From: Dendrolimus kikuchii
Taxonomy: Eukaryota > Arthropoda > Insecta > Lepidoptera > Lasiocampidae
Direction of reading: 5' to 3'
NCBI GenBank assembly: GCA_019925095.2
Contig: CM034403.1
Span: 2,532,690-2,596,689, forward strand
DNA length: 64,000 nucleotides
The position numbers and the translations under genes are program-made. The first letter of the stretch is position 1; each line of letters begins with the position of its first letter. This document shows, piece after piece, positions 54,530 to 64,000 of this stretch. The notes under the pieces were generated by a model. That model worked only from the letters and a program-made list of their open reading frames with translations, did no database searches and was not told where the DNA came from.

Positions 54530-55912
54530 TTCAGTTAAGTAAATAATATGTTATTATTATTTGAGTTAAGTGTAAAAATAATCAATGATTAAAATATAGT
54601 ATAATAATTAGTTTTTCAACTTTTGTGTAACATATTATTATTATTTATATTCGAATTATTTTAGTTAAGTACAAAAATAATCAAAGATTAAAATATAGTA
54701 TAATAATTAGTCTTATTACTTTTGTGTAATATGTTATTATTATTTTTATTCGAATTATTTCATTTCAGTACAAAAATAATCAAAGATTAATAAAATATAG
54801 TATAATAATTAGTCTTATTACTTTTGTGTAATATGTTATTATTATTTTTATTCGAATTATTTCATTTGAGTACAAAAATAATCAAAGATTAATAAAATAT
54901 AGTATAATAATTAGTCTTATTACTTTTGTGTAATATGTTATTATTATTTTTATTCGAATTATTTCATTTCAGTACAAAAATAATCAAAGATTAATAAAAT
55001 ATAGTATAATAATTAGTCTTATTACTTTTGTGTAATATGTTATTATTATTTTTATTCAAATTATTTCATTTCAGTACAAAAATAATCAAAGATTAATAAA
55101 ATATAGTATAATAATTAGTCTTATTACTTTTGTGTAATATGTTATTATTATTTTTATTCAAATTATTTCATTTCAGTACAAAAATAATCAAAGATTAATA
55201 AAATATAGTATAATAATTAGTCTTATTACTTTTGTGTAATATGTTATTATTATTTTTATTCGAATTATTTCATTTAAGTACAAAAATAATCAAAGATTAA
55301 TAAAATATAGTATAATAATTAGTCTTATTACTTTTGTGTAATATGTTATTATTATTTTTATTCGAATTATTTCATTTCAGTACAAAAATAATCAAAGATT
55401 AATAAAATATAGTATAATAATTAGTCTTATTACTTTTGTGTAATATGTTATTATTATTTTTATTCAAATTATTTCATTTCAGTACAAAAATAATCAAAGA
55501 TTAATAAAATATAGTATAATAATTAGTCTTATTACTTTTGTGTAATATGTTATTATTATTTTTATTCGAATTATTTCATTTAAGTACAAAAATAATCAAA
55601 GATTAATAAAATATAGTATAATAATTAGTCTTATTACTTTTGTGTAATATGTTATTATTATTTTTATTCGAATTATTTTATTTCAGTACAAAAATAATCA
55701 AAGATTAATAAAATATAGTATAATAATTAGTCTTATTACTTTTGTGTAATATGTTATTATTATTTTTATTCAAATTATTTCATTTCAGTACAAAAATAAT
55801 CAAAGATTAATAAAATATAGTATAATAATTAGTCTTATTACTTTTGTGTAATATGTTATTATTATTTTTATTCGAATTATTTCATTTAAGTACAAAAATA
55901 ATCAAAGATTAA
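54530..55912. repeat. 102 bp satellite array, ~14 copies
   Basis: CTTTTGTGTA recurs at 54719, 54821, 54923, 55025, 55127, 55229 and so on to 55841, exactly 102 bp apart. The first copies are more diverged (~99 bp). The unit is ~85% A+T. Later copies are nearly identical apart from two diagnostic sites. No ORF. Confidence 0.97.
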
Positions 55913-55950
55913 GGTGCAGCATAAGTAGTATATGTATAAATATTTGCCCG

Positions 55951-56157
55951 TCTGGAGGGTTACTACCCCTGGTCTAGAGTATGCCACCATAATAGCCTTG
56001 AGTTGTATTCCGGCATTAGTGGCCAGGTTTCAGTCTCCCTTAAGAGAGCAGCAGCGCATTTGTAACGCCTTTGGTGTTGCATTTGTCTATAGGCAATGGT
56101 AACCGCTTTCCATCAGGTGGGCCGTCTGCCTGTGTGCTGAAATCATGCAATAAAAAA
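55951..56157 (+). mobile_element. SINE-A copy, truncated
   Basis: Starts TTTGCCCGTCTGGAGGG, within 20 bp of the recurrent truncation point, and ends CATGCAATAAAAAAA. Diverged. Confidence 0.85.
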
Positions 56158-56158
56158 A

Positions 56159-56353
56159 TAATCTCCTGTAGGTACATGTGTATGTGACTGAACTCCTCCT
56201 AAGCGGCTGGACCTATTTTGATGTTTTTTTTTTGTGTGTGTTCAAGTGGATTCGAGAACGGTTTCAGTTCACAATTGGGCCCGATAGGTGGTGTTGCAAA
56301 CGGGTTCTACATTTTTTTTCAAGACAGGAACAACGTCGGCCGGGACCGTTAGT
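56159..56353 (+). mobile_element. Helitron-like element, degenerate
   Basis: AACTCCTCCTAAGCGGCTGG, CCGATAGGTGGTGTTGC, CAGGAACAACGTCGGCCGGG, then ACCGTTAGT (changed CTAGT). Confidence 0.65.
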
Positions 56354-56830
56354 GTTACCATAAATTTAAAAAAATATACATAAAAGAACACACGTTAAAA
56401 TAACTTCTGACTTTTCAAATATCATGATAAAAACTTAAATTACATTTCGAAAAAAATAATGAGTAATTTGACTTCTTTTCCTTGTACCAATTATGACGTC
56501 ATAAATATTTACGCTCGTATAAAATATGCTGCGACGTTTTGTAAGTATAATACAAAAGTGTGTCAGTTGATTTGAGTATCCGCTCCCCTATTACACTACC
56601 CTGAATCAGAGAAAGGGTCCCTAATTTAATTGCAGTATAAACACCGTTTGAACTACAACTGAGCTAACCTAAATAACAGTGTTACTTAATAATAAACATT
56701 GTTTTATTTTGTCCGTCCGTCCGTGAACAAACGTTGGCAAGTGACGTGAGTGATAAGGGTTTAGCCACACTGACATCGTATTTGATATAGATGAAAATTG
56801 TTCACGAAACATGTACATTTAATGCTAACA
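56354..56830. other. Unrecognised spacer
   Basis: Nothing assigned; a CCGT triplet run (GTCCGTCCGTCCGTG) at 56719-56733. Confidence 0.35.
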
Positions 56831-56844
56831 TAGTAACGAAAGTA

Positions 56845-57367
56845 CATACATATATACATACATACATAACTTCACGCCAGTTCCCTTGCGGGGTAGGCAC
56901 GAACAACAGAGCGCCATTCAGGCTTATTCTTACACACCCCACTTGCTTCCTGGACATTCATAGCTCTTGTCATGCACGCTCGTCTGTTCTTAAGGCTCCT
57001 GACGTCACCTTCTGCTAGTACACGATCAATTTGATCATGGAAGGTGTGTCGTGGCCTTCCACGACTTCTGCATCCATCCACTTTTGCATTGTATATCTGT
57101 TTAGTCATTCTTTCATCGTGCATTCTTTCCACATGCCCGAACCACCGGAGCATTCCTTTCCTTACCTTCACCCCGACACTCTCTTTCAGACCAACTCTCT
57201 TTCTTACTTCGGTATTACGAACGCGGGCCGCGAGCGTCACTCCGCAGATTTTGCGCAGTGCTCGCATCTCGACCGCGTTTAGTCTACTTTCATGCTCTCT
57301 CTTCCATACCCAACTCTCGCTTCCATACGTCAGCGTAGGTATCAGCACCGCGTAACGTAACGTAACG
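56845..57367 (-). mobile_element. 5'-truncated RTE-TATG copy with 14 bp TSD
   Basis: 523 bp. Flanked by TAGTAACGAAAGTA at 56831-56844 and 57368-57381. Open reverse frame from LIPTLTYGSESWVWKREHES to PARELA. At the 5' junction the LINE ends CAGCACCGCG and is followed by three AACGT repeats before the TSD. Confidence 0.95.
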
Positions 57368-57476
57368 TAGTAACGAAAGTAAGTTGCGAAAATATGACCA
57401 TGTTTCTGAATTTCGTATGAAGCTCAAGTGACTTCCTATTAGTTTTCGCCGGAATGCTCACATTCTAACTCCCCTT

Positions 57477-57746
57477 TATAATATATTATTTAACCCTAAT
57501 AGTCTTCCTTGACTTAAGGAACGTTTTGAATTCCTTCGCCTTTCCACTTCTCACAATTTGCGCTCAGATACATATCGTAAACTCCTGACACCTGCACACA
57601 CTTCATCCTTTTATGATAACTCTTTTACAGTGTAGACTGTCAAACTCTAGAATGCGTTGCCTTTTACTGTCAGAGAGGACAAAACATTATCTACATTTCA
57701 GAACTCACTTAGAAAGTACTATCTGTCTTTAAATAAATATGTCTAA
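57477..57746 (+). pseudogene. Degenerate LINE C-terminal fragment
   Basis: 90 codons in one phase: YNILFNPNSLP, stop, LKERFEFLRLSTSHNLRSDT, YRKLLTPAHTSSFYDNSFTV, stop, TVKL, stop, NALPFTVREDKTLSTFQNSL, RKYYLSLNKYV stop. Pattern 'LxxRxxYL..HNLR......SFxxxxVxLWNxLP..VR.....TFxxxLxxYY' is typical of LINE polyprotein ends. Three in-frame stops. Confidence 0.65.
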
Positions 57747-57841
57747 TATACTAAACATTTACTTATTTATCTATTGTAATATATAAAATGCTTTTCACAT
57801 ATAATGTTAACAAATATATTTATTCAGATTATTTTACATAT

Positions 57842-58120
57842 ACATACATACATAACTTCACGCCAGTTCCCTTGCGGGGTAGGCACGAACAACAGAGTGC
57901 CATTTAGGCTTATTCTTACACACCTCACTTGCCTCTTTGACATTCATAACTCTTGTCATGCAAGCTCGTCTGTTCTTAAGGCTCCTGACACCGCCTTCCG
58001 TTAGTACACGATCAATATGATCATGGAAGGTGTGTCGTGGCCTTCCACGACTTCTGCATCCATCCACTTTTGCATTGTATATCTGTTTAGTCATTCTTTC
58101 ATCATGCATTCTTTCCACAT
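57842..58120 (-). mobile_element. 5'-truncated RTE-TATG copy
   Basis: CATACATA tail and an open reverse frame to VERMHDERMTKQ. A 6 bp ACATAT at both ends overlaps family sequence, so the TSD is uncertain. Confidence 0.9.
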
Positions 58121-58238
58121 ATTATACTGTAAATGTATAAAAATAAAATAAAATACATTGATTCATAGCCACAATAGATAATAAAGGAAAAGCAAAGGAA
58201 AAAAAAGAAAATGAATATGAGAATGACAAAGACATGAC

Positions 58239-58530
58239 TTTTTTTATTGCAGGAGTTCACCAGACAGGCAGATGGCCCACTTGATGGAAAGCGGTTACCA
58301 TCGCCTATGGACATTTGCAACACCAAAGGTGCTACAAATACGCTGCTGCTCTCTTAAGGGAGACTGGAACCTGGTCACTAATGCCGGAACACAACTCAAA
58401 GTTATTATGGCGGCATGCTCTAGACTAGGGATGGTAGCCATGCAGTCGGGCAAATGCCCTACCACCTGGCTGTGGGTTGTTTAGTCGCCCTTTACGACAG
58501 GCCGCCCGGCCGCAGGAAATTGTATTCTTT
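58239..58530 (-). mobile_element. SINE-A copy, 5' terminal ~15 bp missing
   Basis: T run, TTGCAGGAGTTCACCAG, full body, ending at GGAAATTGTATTCTTTC. The CCGTTCCTGCACGG end is replaced by unrelated sequence. Confidence 0.9.
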
Positions 58531-58633
58531 CGCTTCATCTACTTTCATAAATCTATTATACAAACACATTTATTTAAGGTGCTGTTTATCTAACCTTACC
58601 TTAACACCTGCTATTTGATCATGGTGAATGAAT

Positions 58634-58748
58634 GAATGAAAATTGTTTATTGTTCACCATCACTTAAACCTAAACAGTTTAATATGAATACAGTTCCATT
58701 AGAACCACGGGCGGCATTATTGTTTATAGCGATCTCTTCCAGACAACC
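58634..58748 (-). mobile_element. LINE 3' UTR fragment
   Basis: Minus strand GGTTGTCTGGAAGAGATCGC then TAAACAATAATGCCGCCC, and an AATAAACAATTTTC end. Same type as 7912-8008. Confidence 0.6.
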
Positions 58749-59151
58749 CAATGTCCAAGGAGACTTTAAAAGAAAAATTAAATAATATCTAGTAGTTTAA
58801 CTAAATTAAAACTAATTCAATCATAATTAAATACAATTAAAGAAACAAAAAATAATAAACTCCTATACATATATGTTACGGGCAATTCGATAAATCCGGT
58901 CACTATGAATAATGAGCGGTCTGTATATATAATGGCCATATCAAGTGGGCAATATAAATAAAACTGCATGATTAATCACTTTTCCCGAACATTATGAATA
59001 ATGACAACCTTATCTTGGGCAATGTCATAAAACACAGATGAACTATAGTTTTTTGTTTATTAAATGAGGTTAGGGTAATTATATGGCGCTTTTACTTGCC
59101 ATTTAAGATACAAAGTGAATTTTGGGTGGTTATAAAAAAAAAAACAAATGT

Positions 59152-59711
59152 GTGTGTGTGTGAATGGAGCGTTAGGTAAACTTCTAGGCACTAAGAACCT
59201 CAGCCAGAAGGCCCAGCTTGCTATAAACAACGCGGTGCTGGTACCTACGCTCACGTATGGAAGCGAGAGTTGGGTATGGAAGAGAGAGCATGAAAGTAGA
59301 GTAAACGCGGTCGAGATGCGACCACTGCGCAAAATCTGCGGAGTGACGCTCGCGGATCGCGTTCGTAATTCCGAAGTAAGAAAGAGTGTCGGGGTGAAAG
59401 TAAGGAAAGGAAGCTCCGATGGTTCGGGCATGTGGAAAGAATGCATGATGAAAGAATGACTAAACAGATATACAATGCAAAAGTGGATGGATGCAGAAGT
59501 CGTGGAAGGCCACGACACACCTTCATTGATCAAATTGATTGTGTACCAGCAGAAGGTGATGTCAGGAGCCTTAAGAACAGACGAGCGTGCATGACAAGAG
59601 TTATGAATGTCAAAGAAGCAAATGAGGTGTGTAATAATAAGCCTAAATGGCGCTCTGTTGTTCGTGCCTACCCCGCAAGGGAACTGGCGTGAAGTTATGT
59701 ATGTATGTATG
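59152..59711 (+). pseudogene. 5'-truncated RTE-TATG copy nested in the TIR element
   Basis: Encodes VNGALGKLLGTKNLSQKAQL, VLVPTLTYGSESWVWKREHE and the usual end to PARELA stop. A 15 bp deletion removes RVGLK (RKSVGVKV) and one G is lost near 59410, giving a frameshift. TATGTATGTATG tail. TATAAAA with an A run and CAA occurs on both sides and may be a slipped TSD. Confidence 0.9.
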
Positions 59712-59979
59712 TATAAAACAACAGCTACGAAATTATATTCAAAAAATCGAATCTGTTCATAATAAATAATCTTATGGGAAGGTAACCGAATTTATCACAT
59801 GGTCCGGCTAGAAGTAGAGAAGTATTCATACTGCCCGGTCTAAGTCATAAATTCAAGTTATCTCAAACCATGATTTTTTAAATGGGCCGTGGTGCATTAA
59901 TAATACAAGTCGGCCAAAGTAATAAATTTATCAAATTAACCGACGCTTTTAGTCATTATAAATAACGACCGGTCTATAT

Positions 59980-60500
59980 TGTTACAACCCTGATGCCGAC
60001 AAAAACAAATTCACACCTGCATACCTGTAAAAACACATTTTATTACCTTTCGGCATTTGGACTACTTTTGTTTACTTATTTATTGACATGCGTTTACTAA
60101 TTATTCTAGAGAACAGTCCATTGTTTTTATTGTACTCGTTTATTGCCGTTGCGGACGACTCATTAGCCAGGTGTCTCGGATTTAAAGTACAAACTGATTC
60201 TAGGAAATTCAGTCCACGCGGCCGGATGGACATATTGCATCTGTGCAGTATAAAGCAATGGCCTGATGGAGGAACGAGGTAGTCGAGCGATAACCACGAG
60301 CGAATCAAGACGTGTGAACTACAATCGGGAAACTTTTAGTGACGGACTTTGCGCGTTTTATGAAATTACGACCTTCTGCATTACGTTTGGACTTGTTGTG
60401 TTCGGTTATATTTGTACCCGTGTTATACGTTTTGTATAGTTCTAATAAACTCTATAGTAATTCTAACGGCATTTTAATTCGAGTCCCGCGACTCGTAACA
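59980..60500 (+). mobile_element. Solo LTR nested in the TIR element
   Basis: 521 bp, TGTTACAACCCTGATGCCG to GCGACTCGTAACA. ATAT at left (59976-59979), GTAT at right (60501-60504). TATAAA at 60249-60254, AATAAA at 60444-60449. Confidence 0.85.
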
Positions 60501-60544
60501 GTATTAGTACTGCCCGTATAATCAAATTGCCCGTAACATATACA

Positions 60545-60680
60545 TACGTTGGGTTCTGCCGGTACCAACTCTACCATCCAAAATGCTGTCTCATACACTC
60601 CTTTTGTGATTCTACTTTCACAACATGTCCAAACTACCTCAACATTTCTTTTTCCATTATTATTACGACACCTTTCAAGC
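60545..60680 (-). pseudogene. Possible LINE RWFGHV fragment
   Basis: One minus-strand phase reads KKMLR, stop, FGHVVKVESQKECMRQHFGW. This matches the MLRWFGHV block of RTE-type LINEs but belongs to neither RTE-TATG nor the BovB copy. Short and weak. Confidence 0.4.
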
Positions 60681-60915
60681 CATATTGACCCCTTATCACA
60701 CTATAAACTTTTGCACATGATACTTTTACATAGTAACAGCGCATCAAAGGCTCAAAAGAGGATAATAAATAAAGGTGATCCCACACTGCACCGTCACGGC
60801 ACATACATCAACTTGTTTATAACTACTATAAATTTAACATGAGCACAGTCTGATGTGTATGCGGTTTTATATTAGTTGGTGAAATAAATTTAAAACAGTA
60901 GTTACTGTTTTGTGT
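60681..60915. other. Spacer
   Basis: Nothing recognised. Confidence 0.35.
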
Positions 60916-61012
60916 TTACAGTCTCCGTGGTGCAGTGCTATGAGTATCGGCATGCTTGTTTCACTGAAGCCTATATAGGACCCGGGTTAAAGCAAATGAA
61001 ATATCAAAACTA
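60916..61012 (+). mobile_element. Possible tRNA-type SINE head
   Basis: GTCTCCGTGGTGCAGTGCTA contains an A-box-like TGGTGCAGTGCT. GGACCCGGGTTAAAGCA lies where a B box would be but is degenerate. The body is interrupted by the next LINE insertion. Confidence 0.4.
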
Positions 61013-61623
61013 CATACATACATACATAACTTCACGCCAGTTCCCTTATGGGGTAGGCACGAACAACAGAGTGCCATTTAGGCTTATTCTTACACACCTC
61101 ACTTGCCTCTTTGACATTCATAACTCTTGTCATGCAAGCTCGTCTGTTCTTAAGGCTCCTGACATCACCTTCTGCTAGTACACGATCAATTTGATCATGG
61201 AAGGTGTGTCGTGGCCTTCCACGACTTCTGCATCCATCCACTTTTGCATTGTATATCTGTTTAGTCATTCTTTCATCATGCATTCTTTCCACATGCCCGA
61301 ACCACCGGAGCATTCCTTTCCTTACCTTCACCCCGACACTCTCTTTCAGACTAACTCTCTTTCTTACTTCGGTATTACGAACGCGGTCCGCGAGCGTCAC
61401 TCCGCAGATTTTGCGCAGTGCTCGCATCTCAACCGCGTTTACTCTACTTTCATGCTCTCTCTTCCATACCCAACTCTCGCATCCATACGTAAGCGTAGGT
61501 ACCAGCACCGCGTTGTCTATGGCGAGCTGGGCCTTCTAGCTGAGGTTCTTAGCGCCTAGAAGTTTACCTAACGCTCTATTCACACTATTCCCCAAATTCA
61601 CTCTTCTTTCTATATCAGCGGTA
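61013..61623 (-). mobile_element. 5'-truncated RTE-TATG copy with 14 bp TSD
   Basis: 611 bp. Flanked by AAATATCAAAACTA (60999-61012) and AAATATCGAAACTA (61624-61637), one mismatch. Open reverse frame of ~158 codons from LVPTLTYGCESW to the end (PIRELA; one substitution), extending 5' to the NLGNSVN/DIERRVN region after a frame change. Confidence 0.94.
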
Positions 61624-61635
61624 AAATATCGAAAC

Positions 61636-62368
61636 TAAAAAGTATAAAATAACTTATTTATAAAGCTACTATTATTAACAATATATATTATGTAAAAAAT
61701 CTTGAAGTCGGTGCAAAGTAAAACATAAAAACATACTATATTTTGAAAATTACTATGCACCGACTTTAAGATGTTTTAGACAATATATATTAATAATATA
61801 TAATAATAGTAGGTTTAGAAATAAGTTATTTTATACTTTTTAGTTTTTGAACTCGGTTTTTTTAAACGAAGTTTTTTTATTTTTTTGTTACTTTTTAGTG
61901 TATAGCTATGTATGGGTAGACCTAAGAAAGATGCTGCGCTCCTTTAAAAACATAGGTCCCAAGAAACGGGAACAAAAACATGTTCGTAAAATGAAAACTA
62001 TTGGGCCAAACTATGTTAAATTTTTAGGGGACCAAATGGCAACTAATCCGCATCAAACTAAACAAGAATCACGTAAATCGGGTCATAAATCTCAGCGTAA
62101 TCGGTGTACATATGGAACGGAATGGAAATTTTTTCATAAAAAATGTTCATAAAATGAAAACTACTGGGCCAAACTAAAATAATTTTTTAAACTAAATTTT
62201 TAGGGGACCAAATGGCAGATATTCCGCGTCAAACAATGAAAGAATCACGTAAATCGGATCATAAATCTCGGAGTAATCGGTGACCATTCATAAAAAAAAG
62301 AAGTCGGTAAAAGAAAAATAAAGATCCCGACGAATTGAGAACCTCCTCCTTTTTTTGAAGTCGGTTAA
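61636..62368 (-). mobile_element. Foldback element with ACCGACTTCAAAA end, copy 2
   Basis: The right end reads GAGAACCTCCTCCTTTTTTTGAAGTCGGTTA in complement orientation to 33031. The inner inverted repeat (AAGTATAAAATAACTTATTT ... AAATAAGTTATTTTATACTT) spans 61645-61840. The left outer end is lost next to the LINE insertion. A 101-codon open frame inside has no motifs and is taken as chance. Confidence 0.78.
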
Positions 62369-62384
62369 AAATTACATTTTAAAG

Positions 62385-62525
62385 GTTCTAAGCGTGGCAT
62401 CCTATTCGATTATTATTTCAACGTTTTAGCCACTTTTGAGTAGCCGTGATCACGGAAGAGAAAGATGTCAAGTGTCAATGAATAATGTTAAAGTTATTAT
62501 TTAGCCTATAGAATTTAAAGAATTT
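62385..62525 (-). mobile_element. Degenerate arm of the 54008-54500 element
   Basis: TAGCCGTGATCACGGAAGAG, AAAGATGTCAAGTGTCAATG and AATGTTAAAGTTATTATTTAGCC match the left arm and its inner flank. The GAAACGTCGG core is changed to AAAACGTTGA (in complement). Confidence 0.65.
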
Positions 62526-62539
62526 TGTTATATAGATAA

Positions 62540-62748
62540 ACTAGCTGTCCCGGCAGACGTTGTTCTGCCCTGAAGAAATAAAATTTAGAACCCGATTGCA
62601 GCGCCACCTACCGGGTGCAAATATAAGAAGCTATCCTATCTTTCAAGTCGGATCAAACTGCACACGGTATGCAAATTTGATTAAAATCGGTCAAGTAGTT
62701 TAGGAGTCCATCGCAGACAAACAACGTGACACGTAATTTATATATATT
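62540..62748 (-). mobile_element. Helitron-like element
   Basis: Minus-strand end GTCTGCCGGGACAGCTAGT at 62540-62558, GGTAGGTGGCGCTGCAATCG inside, and TTACGTGTCACGTTGTTTGT at the 5' end. Confidence 0.75.
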
Positions 62749-62774
62749 AAAATGAACAATGATAACAATGTTAT

Positions 62775-63582
62775 ACAGAAAATTCGGCAGCATTCGGTAA
62801 GCTTCGTCAAGTCTTCTCGTCGACCATTCCGCAATACTTGAGGACAAAAGTCTTCGAGCAGTGCGTCCTCTCAGTCCTGACCTACGCGGCCGAGACATGA
62901 ACACTGACGGCAGGATTGGTCCACAAGTTCCAAGTCGTTCAACGGGCCATGGAGCGAGCTATGTTGGGTGTATCTTATGGATAAAATTAGAAATGAGGAT
63001 GTAAGAGAACCAAGGTAACCGACATAGCTTGCAAAATTAGCAAGTAGAAGTGGCAGTGGGCCGATGGAGCAGACGAGTCCTAGAATGTAGACCGCTTCTC
63101 AGTAAACGCAGTCTCAGATGTTCTCCAGCCCGATGGACCGACGACCTGTGCAAGGTCGCCGATAGGCGCTGAGGAAGTCACAGCACAGGGATGAGTGACG
63201 CCGACTTGGGAAGGCCTTGGTTTTATCCGTGCAGGAACGGAGAAAGAATACAATTTCCTGCGGCCGGGTGGCCTGTCGTAAGAGGCGTATTAACAACCCA
63301 CAGCCAGGTGGTAGAGCATTGACCCGACTGGATGGCTACCACCGCTGGTCTAAAGTATGTCGCCATAACAACCTTGAGTTGTGTTCCGGCATTAGTGACC
63401 AGGTTACAGTTTCCCTTAAGAGAGTAGCAGCGCATTTGTAGTAAATTTGCTGTTGCAAATGTCCATAGGCGATGGTAACCACTTTCCATCAAGTGGGTCG
63501 TCTGCCTGTCTGCTGATCTCCTGCAATAAAAAAAGGCCTACGTCCAGCAGTGGACTGCGAATGGCTGAAGACGACGATAGAA
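62775..63582 (+). pseudogene. BovB-type LINE fragment split by SINE-A
   Basis: Encodes, across frames, KVFEQCVLSVLTYAAET, RLVHKFQVVQRAMERAMLG and the 3' end GGCCTACGTCCAGCAGTGGA to GAATGGCTGAAGACGACG, the LINE terminus. Interrupted at AAGGCCT by SINE-A (63218-63532). Confidence 0.88.
63218..63532 (+). mobile_element. SINE-A inserted in BovB LINE, 7 bp TSD
   Basis: AAGGCCT lies at 63211-63217 and 63533-63539. The CCGTGCAGGAACGG 5' end starts at 63227, with 9 extra bases (TGGTTTTAT) between TSD and 5' end. The uninterrupted BovB sequence around AGGCCTACGTCCAGC confirms the empty site. Confidence 0.92.
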
Positions 63583-63884
63583 CTAGTAGACAGTTTCGCG
63601 AACATGTTTCTGATGGAGAAATGATTCGCTCCATGTTCAATCCGCTCCAGGACATGATTTGCGCATGTCTACTATATAGCTTAACAATATAAAAGATGGG
63701 ATCGATATTTTTTCATCTCTTTAAAAGCATATTGTAATGAGGCAGTTCGCATCGGAGCCGATAGGCTTGACGTAAACGGCGGTGCGTAACGCTACACGGC
63801 TTAGCGAACACTTACTTTAAAAGAAACTGTTTTTCGACATGGAAATTTCTTTACGTAACCTTGCCATAGAAAAATATATTAAAT
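63583..63884. other. Spacer
   Basis: ~300 bp, nothing recognised. Confidence 0.35.
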
Positions 63885-64000
63885 TCAAATTCAAAAGTTT
63901 TTATTCAAAATAAGTTCCACTGGAGAACACTTTTTGAAGGTCATACATGTAAGTTAAAATTTAATTTTTTTCTTCCTATTCTATGTACACCGCTTCGCAA
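63885..64000 (+). repeat. Dispersed repeat, runs off the window
   Basis: AAATTCAAAAGTTTTTATTC, TAAGTTCCACTGGAGAACAC and CCTATTCTATGTACACCGC match 32083-32205 in reverse. The last bases CCGCTTCGCAA match the centre of 54008-54500. Confidence 0.65.

Larger units (their letters stand above)
58872..60540. mobile_element. TIR element with two nested insertions
   Basis: Left end TATGTTACGGGCAATT (58872-58887) and right end AATTGCCCGTAACATA (60525-60540) are perfect inverted repeats, flanked by TA-rich DNA consistent with a TA or TATA duplication. Removing the RTE-TATG copy (~59152-59711) and the solo LTR (59980-60500) leaves ~0.58 kb with no ORF. The interior has several GGGCAAT and CCGGTC...ATAATGA motifs near both ends (for example 58881, 58901, 58957, 59027 and 60511). 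It is a non-autonomous DNA-transposon-like element of a family I do not recognise. Confidence 0.75.

Noticed and set aside
54530..55912. Regular spacing resembling a CRISPR array
   Set aside because: The whole 102 bp unit is repeated with no unique spacers, and the DNA is eukaryotic.
57836..58122. ACATAT as TSD of the RTE-TATG copy at 57842
   Set aside because: Four of the six bases belong to the LINE sequence itself (CCACAT), so the repeat is not independent evidence.
61847..62152. 101-codon ORF in the second foldback
   Set aside because: Not present in the sister foldback at 33031-33575 and carries no motif.

Overview
Repeat-rich eukaryotic DNA, most likely from a moth or butterfly. The clues are short non-autonomous Helitrons/Helentrons ending in CTAGT, a tRNA-headed SINE, foldback elements with ACCGACTTCAAAA ends, LINE 3' ends of lepidopteran type, and AT-rich spacers. 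I found no intact host gene, rRNA, true tRNA, CRISPR array or prokaryote-style operon. Nearly every recognisable coding stretch is a piece of a transposable element. A gene-poor heterochromatic or sex-chromosome location would fit, but that is inference.

Main families: (1) an RTE-type LINE with a (TATG)n tail, called RTE-TATG here. One copy is about 3.1 kb and full length (46839-49973); about eighteen others are 5'-truncated, many flanked by 8-14 bp target-site duplications (TSDs). (2) A BovB-type RTE LINE: one near-full copy (26647-29665, minus) and three fragments. (3) A ~310 bp A-tailed SINE-like family (SINE-A), about 22 copies on both strands. (4) A tRNA-derived SINE with A and B boxes (SINE-S), four copies. 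(5) Solo LTRs of one TG..CA family of about 440-590 bp, sitting at ATAT or GTAT. (6) Helitron-like elements, some carrying a ~120 bp internal minisatellite. (7) Foldback/MITE elements, including a two-insertion composite at 58872-60540. (8) Degenerate ends of R1-like and other LINEs, plus a mariner-like transposase relic.

Layout: 1-6 kb holds LINE ends, SINE-A and an R1-like C-terminus. 6-16 kb holds SINE-A copies, Helitrons, a solo LTR and half of a dispersed 0.6 kb duplication. 16-20 kb holds a solo LTR, the mariner relic and two LINE 3' ends. 21-24 kb is a ~1.25 kb tandem duplication ended by an RTE-TATG copy. 26-30 kb is a BovB LINE nested in a Helitron. 30-46 kb is a patchwork of Helitrons, foldbacks, LINE ends and solo LTRs. 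46-50 kb is the full-length RTE-TATG nested in a solo LTR. 54-56 kb is a palindromic retroelement pair followed by a 102 bp satellite. 57-64 kb is a further nest of MITE, LINE, LTR, foldback, Helitron, BovB and SINE.

The nested junctions give relative ages: Helitron, MITE and solo LTR copies are often the hosts, and RTE-TATG and SINE-A are often the youngest layer. Coordinates of degenerate elements are good to roughly 5-20 bp.
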